Of a stretch of DNA of 35,448 bases, positions 31,997-35,448 are shown piece after piece. The stretch spans positions 1-35,448 of the forward strand of contig CAMCMB010000076.1 of the NCBI GenBank assembly GCA_945875845.1. The letters run 5' to 3'. The first letter of the stretch is position 1, and every line of letters starts with the position of its first letter. Origin of the DNA: Pirellula staleyi DSM 6068. Lineage in GTDB: Bacteria; Planctomycetota; Planctomycetia; Pirellulales; Pirellulaceae. The position numbers were made by a program, and so were the translations under genes. The notes beneath the pieces were generated by a model. That model made no database searches and had not been told where the DNA came from. It saw only the letters and a program-made list of their open reading frames with translations.

Positions 31997-32619
31997 CCAA
32001 TCAAGAAGTCGAGTCGAGTCAAAAACGCTCGCAATGCGTGCGCACGATGACTGATTTCGCGTTTTACTTCCAAACCTAACTCCGCAAATGTTTTGCCGTA
32101 CTCTTCGATCTCGAACAGGGGGTCGTATCCGAAACCGCCTTGGCCGCGAGGCTCGGTAAGTATGCGTCCCCAACATTCGCCCTGCGTTTCGATGTGTACG
32201 CCACCACTTGGGTCCGCTAGCACAATCGTGGAAACGTAGTAGGCATGGCGTTGGTCAGCCGGCACGAACTTCATCGTTTCAAGAAGCAAATCGTTGTTGG
32301 ATTGGTCCGATGCGTTTTCTCCTGAAAACCTAGCGGAAAAGATGCCTGGACGATCATCGAGAGCCTTCACGCAAAGGCCGCTGTCTTCGCCGATCGCCCA
32401 CATGCCACGGTGTGTTGCCTGCGAAATCGCTTTCAGCCGAGCATTTTCCATAAACGTACTTCCTGTCTCCTCCACATCGAATGGATCCGGGAAATCCGAT
32501 AATGTCCTGAGCGTAAAGCCTCGGGGCTCCAGCAGATTGACAAGTTCGACAACCTTCTTTCGGTTGTTGGTGCCCAGGAGTAGTGTTTTTGTGCCGACGA
32601 GATCGGAGATGGTATGCAT
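31993..32619 (-). CDS. rdgB: XTP/dITP diphosphatase (RdgB/HAM1)
   Basis: This enzyme hydrolyses dITP, XTP and related deaminated purine nucleotides so they are not built into DNA or RNA. Motifs are LLLGTNNRKKVVEL (13-26), ETGSTFMENARLKA, IGEDSGLCVKAL (77-88, with the metal-binding Glu-Asp) and RPGIFSARFSG (90-100), then GFGYDPLFEI. Length (208 aa) is normal. AGGAG 12 bases before the ATG overlaps the stop of the glutamine synthetase-like gene. Confidence 0.96.
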   Translation of the reverse strand: MHTISDLVGTKTLLLGTNNRKKVVELVNLLEPRGFTLRTLSDFPDPFDVEETGSTFMENARLKAISQATHRGMWAIGEDSGLCVKALDDRPGIFSARFSGENASDQSNNDLLLETMKFVPADQRHAYYVSTIVLADPSGGVHIETQGECWGRILTEPRGQGGFGYDPLFEIEEYGKTFAELGLEVKREISHRAHALRAFLTRLDFLIG

Positions 32620-32634
32620 GGTTGGATTCGACTC

Positions 32635-33861
32635 CTAGGTACTCAATCGGCCACAAAGCACATCGATCAAGTCATCTGAGAAGACTTCGCCTCGGTTCAA
32701 GAAATCGCGATCGTTATCCAATCGGTTTTTCAAGCCATCGCGATCGATACCAGACATGGGGTTGCCGCCAATGTTCCAATTCGATCGATCGTCCGCTGCG
32801 TTTATCCGAACATCCAGCGATGGACTTGGCGAAGTCTTGTTCTGGATACCATCGATGATTGCCATCAGGATTGCCGAGTGGACCAAATAAGGGTTGCTGG
32901 ACGCAGGTGCACCCAAGAATTCGATCGCTCGTGCACGAGGGTTGTGCGAAGACACCATAACCCGACAAACCGAACTCACTTCTTCATTGGAACAAATGCG
33001 AAGCCAGCCATAGGCGTTGTGCTCACCACGGTTGGATAATGCGATGGCCGCAATGGCGTCGGCATGCTTAAGTATTCCGCCTAGGGCATGCAAACCCGAT
33101 TCGCTCATGCCTCGATGAACTGTACCAACCAAGATAGACTCCCCGTTTCGGCTGATGGACCATTGACTGGGCATCCAGAGGTTCTGTGTGATGACTCGGC
33201 AGTGCTGCTTCCAAGCGTGCTGGCCAATCAAATAACGGAGCATCATGATGTCATCACAACATTCGACTAGGCTCGATGGTTTGAGAATCATTTCCGAACG
33301 GGAGTCAACGCCGCAGAAGTGTCGGTCTATGTGCAGCCCAGACTCGACCGCCGTGTCGGCTATCTCGCATCGTAGGGGATAATCCTTGTCGCTTGGACCG
33401 CATGCCAAAAACGTGTTCTCGGATACATCGCTCAGCAAATTTTCGCGATTCTCTGGCGCGATTCGAAATTGAAAACACGAACGAATCGAGAGAGTATCTC
33501 CGATCAATGCCGATTCAAGATACCGCATTGCGCGAACCGCCAGTTGCCGTGAATCAAGCGGACTATCCTCGCGCACGACCGAATCTTGCACCGCTGCAAT
33601 GAGAATCAACGTTGGTTGATTGGTGAATGGATCCAGGTAGTTGGCGTCACTTTGAGGCAAAAGAATCAAGGGAACCGGCTGTTTGTTGGCGGAACAATCA
33701 AGCAGCAAAGAGTGGCCGAAGCCTTCTTCAAAAGACGTTTCGTTCAGTGCGCTCAGAGGAAGCGTTATTCGGCGCCACGTCCCATCGATGTCTACAAAAC
33801 GAAGGTCTACAGAGCGGATCCCTTTTTCTCGGCAATAGGCTAAAACGGCCTTTGGTTTCAC
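32635..33861 (-). CDS. glutamine synthetase-like protein, probably catalytically degenerate
   Basis: A 408-aa homologue of glutamine synthetase. The beta-grasp part is clear (VDLRFVDIDGTWRRITLPLS, FEEGFGHSLL, DPFTNQPTLILIAAV), as is the end (SSNPYLVHSAILMAIIDGIQ; DRDFLNRGEVFSDDLID). But most active-site residues of class I GS are missing: the metal-ligand PEPEF becomes SCFQF (128-132), the ATP/ammonia-site GSGMHCHMS becomes PSQWSISRN, and the Arg in RRIEVRF becomes Leu in RAIEFLG. The Glu of QNE may survive as E190. It is about 60 residues shorter than GlnA. It starts at GTG, with GAGG upstream, 4 bases after the PCMT-like stop. It may act in regulation, ligand binding or a different ligase reaction. 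Confidence 0.85.
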   Translation of the reverse strand: MKPKAVLAYCREKGIRSVDLRFVDIDGTWRRITLPLSALNETSFEEGFGHSLLLDCSANKQPVPLILLPQSDANYLDPFTNQPTLILIAAVQDSVVREDSPLDSRQLAVRAMRYLESALIGDTLSIRSCFQFRIAPENRENLLSDVSENTFLACGPSDKDYPLRCEIADTAVESGLHIDRHFCGVDSRSEMILKPSSLVECCDDIMMLRYLIGQHAWKQHCRVITQNLWMPSQWSISRNGESILVGTVHRGMSESGLHALGGILKHADAIAAIALSNRGEHNAYGWLRICSNEEVSSVCRVMVSSHNPRARAIEFLGAPASSNPYLVHSAILMAIIDGIQNKTSPSPSLDVRINAADDRSNWNIGGNPMSGIDRDGLKNRLDNDRDFLNRGEVFSDDLIDVLCGRLST

Positions 33862-33865
33862 CGCA

Positions 33866-35089
33866 CTACCTCACGGCTTCCAAGGAAATGTTGTCAAACC
33901 GTGCCATACCCTCTGCACCAAATAAACCTATGGAAACAATCGCTTCCTTGGTGGCGGCGGGCACGCTGAAGATGCGCTCTTCTTGTTTCCAGTTTCGGGT
34001 TCCCTTGAAACCACCCCCAATGAAGTTGTAACCAACACGATTTCGATTGGCATCAAAAAATTGAATCGCGATGGAAGGAGATTTCTCTTTGTCCGACCCA
34101 AACTTGACGTTCTCGGTTGCGATCCACCCTCCCAATTTGATTTTCTTGACAGTCGATCCATCGAGAGCCACGCCCTGCAGAAGCATGCTTGGCACACTCC
34201 CATTGTTGCTTCGGAATTCCACAGCCTTTCCTCCGTCGGGCGCATCGTTATCTTGGACGACAATGCAACCAAATTGGTAGTACCATCCGGGAATGAAAAC
34301 GTTGTTGATGAGTGGAACTTCAAAGCTAACATTGAGTAGCACAGGATTGGGAGGTGGCATGACTTTGCGTTGATCCTCTGCGGTTCCAGTCATGGGTACA
34401 AACAAGGTCGGTTGCAGCTCGTCCTTTTCGAGCTTGTCACCCGACTTTCGCATGAGGCAGAGCATCTGCTGGTACCGCTCACCAACAGGGATAACCATCA
34501 AGCCCCCATCTTTCAGTTGCTTCACAAGTGGCGCCGGAACGTCTTCCGGGGAACAAGTGACGATGATTTTGTCGAACGGAGCATGTTCTTCCCAGCCCTT
34601 GAAGCCGTCACCAATGCGACAATGAACGTTGGTGTAACCCAACTTCTCTAACAATTCGGTGGTTTCTAGACCGAGCTTTTCGACAATCTCAATCGTGTAA
34701 ACCTCTTGAACCAATGGGCTCAGAATCGCAGCTTGGTAGCCACTGCCCGTACCGATTTCAAGCACTTTGTCGGTGGGTTGAGGATTCAGCGCTTGAGTCA
34801 TGAACGCAACGATGAATGGGCTGCTAATCGTTTGCGATTCACCGATCGGGATCGCGATATCCTGGTATGCTTGCGATTTGTATTTCGGTGGTACAAATTC
34901 GTGTCGCGGAGTCGTACCCATGGATTTCAAAACTCGCGGATCTTTGATTCCGTTGGGAATCAAAACATTGGTGACAAGTTTTTCCCTAAGTGTTTCGAAT
35001 GGGTTCTTGATCTGAGATTGGACCTGCTGGGACAGAACCACTAGCAATGAGAGACAACTCATCGCTGAAAATTTTTTTGACCGGAGCAT
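33866..35089 (-). CDS. pcm: exported PCMT-like methyltransferase with C-terminal beta domain
   Basis: The first 230 residues match protein-L-isoaspartate O-methyltransferase, which repairs aged Asp/Asn: IPIGESQTISSPFIVAFMT (81-99), the SAM motif VLEIGTGSGYQAAIL (109-123), FDKIIVTCSPEDVPAPLVKQL and MVIPVG. Two features differ from ordinary Pcm. The N-terminus is a likely signal peptide (MSCLSLLVVLSQQVQSQ after a basic start), and about 145 residues follow the enzyme domain (260-407) with a beta-rich look (WYYQFGCIVVQ, AVEFRSNN, IKLGGWIATEN, FDNISLE) resembling carbohydrate-binding-like folds. GAGGG lies 8 bases before the ATG at 35089. It sits downstream of efp. Confidence 0.88.
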   Translation of the reverse strand: MLRSKKFSAMSCLSLLVVLSQQVQSQIKNPFETLREKLVTNVLIPNGIKDPRVLKSMGTTPRHEFVPPKYKSQAYQDIAIPIGESQTISSPFIVAFMTQALNPQPTDKVLEIGTGSGYQAAILSPLVQEVYTIEIVEKLGLETTELLEKLGYTNVHCRIGDGFKGWEEHAPFDKIIVTCSPEDVPAPLVKQLKDGGLMVIPVGERYQQMLCLMRKSGDKLEKDELQPTLFVPMTGTAEDQRKVMPPPNPVLLNVSFEVPLINNVFIPGWYYQFGCIVVQDNDAPDGGKAVEFRSNNGSVPSMLLQGVALDGSTVKKIKLGGWIATENVKFGSDKEKSPSIAIQFFDANRNRVGYNFIGGGFKGTRNWKQEERIFSVPAATKEAIVSIGLFGAEGMARFDNISLEAVR

Positions 35090-35146
35090 TGGATTAACCC
35101 TCGAATGACAAGAGACGGAAGGAGTCGATGCTCAAAGGATGCGTTA

Positions 35147-35448
35147 TTATTCCATGCTGACGCGTTCGACATACTCGCCGTTGCGAGTATCAATTTTGAC
35201 GATGTTGCCCTCTTTGATGAAACCGGGCACGTTAAATTCAGCGCCCGTTTCCACCTTGGCAATCTTGGTCACGTTGGTAGCCGTATCGCCCTTGGTCCCA
35301 GGATCGGTTTCGGTGATCTTGAGATGAACGTGCGAAGGAGGTGAAATAGTCAACGGATTTCCATTGAATAATACCATAGCGACCGGCGACTGTTCCTTGA
35401 GGTATTTCCAATTGTCGTCCACTTGATCGGCCGTCAGTTCGTACTGCT
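35147..35448 (-). CDS. efp: elongation factor P, C-terminal part (gene runs off the window)
   Basis: Only the last 100 or so codons are in the window; the start lies beyond 35448. The sequence includes QYELTADQVDDNWKYLKEQ, the middle domain (VAMVLFNGNPLTISPP, VHLKITETDPGTKGDTATN) and the final OB domain ending VPGFIKEGNIVKIDTRNGEY VERV-type. EF-P binds ribosomes stalled at polyproline and restores peptide-bond formation. The modified Lys/Arg of domain I is not visible here, so which modification pathway is used cannot be told. Stop at 35147; 57 bases before the PCMT-like gene, likely one transcript. Confidence 0.95.
   Translation of the reverse strand, partial: QYELTADQVDDNWKYLKEQSPVAMVLFNGNPLTISPPSHVHLKITETDPGTKGDTATNVTKIAKVETGAEFNVPGFIKEGNIVKIDTRNGEYVERVSME

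Noticed and set aside
31997-32176. N-terminal extension of the TauE/SafE protein
   Set aside because: Lies entirely inside rdgB in another frame, Arg-rich, no membrane character; the TTG overlapping the rdgB stop is more plausible.
1-35448. Prophage, defence island, biosynthetic cluster or integrative element
   Set aside because: No integrase, phage structural, restriction, toxin-antitoxin, or large synthase genes were seen; gene content is core metabolism and envelope functions.

Overview
The window looks like chromosomal DNA from a member of the Planctomycetota, most probably a Pirellulaceae relative. The strongest signs are the paired genes at 8.2-12.8 kb (a planctomycete-type cytochrome c/DUF1549/DUF1553 protein followed by a DUF1501 protein), a SecD-SecF fusion, many FHA/FGE-like/TIM-barrel proteins of planctomycete type, and long intergenic stretches carrying dispersed palindromic repeats. 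Nothing points to a phage, a plasmid, an intact insertion sequence, a CRISPR array or an rRNA/tRNA locus. All calls come from reading the sequence and recognising motifs; no database search was possible.

Layout. 1-426: intergenic DNA with hairpins and a small element with inverted ends. 427-7634 (minus): yajC and the secDF fusion (protein export), then a membrane-anchored protein of unknown function, a BtaA-like (DUF3419) enzyme and argJ. 8187-12805 (plus): the PSCyt1/DUF1549/DUF1553 + DUF1501 pair, overlapping by one base. 12.65-13.6 kb (minus): a doubtful small secreted protein and a SUI1/YciH-type translation factor. 14143-19063 (plus): an exported FGE-like protein, a UbiA-family prenyltransferase, then a MoxR ATPase with a DUF58 protein. 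19301-23955 (minus): a sugar isomerase-like TIM barrel, an FHA protein, then dapF - DUF374 acyltransferase - xseA with overlapping stop/start codons. 24373-27826 (plus): yacG, two unknown membrane proteins and folK with a long C-terminal extension. 27933-30883 (minus): purQ-panC-lgt. 31229-35448 (minus): efp (cut by the window edge), an exported PCMT-like protein, a glutamine synthetase-like protein lacking most catalytic residues, rdgB and a TauE/SafE permease.

Most genes are housekeeping: arginine, DAP/lysine, pantothenate, folate and purine synthesis, nucleotide-pool cleaning, DNA repair, export and lipoprotein modification. Unusual features are: (a) two families of intergenic palindromic elements, one with a fourfold internal 16-bp expansion; (b) a 90-bp tandem repeat between convergent genes whose units keep a foldable hairpin; (c) many short in-frame tandem duplications inside genes; (d) a probable pseudo-glutamine synthetase; (e) an Lgt with a PDZ-like insertion and a stop codon inside a palindromic repeat. 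I found no complete new multi-gene system; the repeat families, the pseudo-glutamine synthetase and the Lgt insertion are the best leads.
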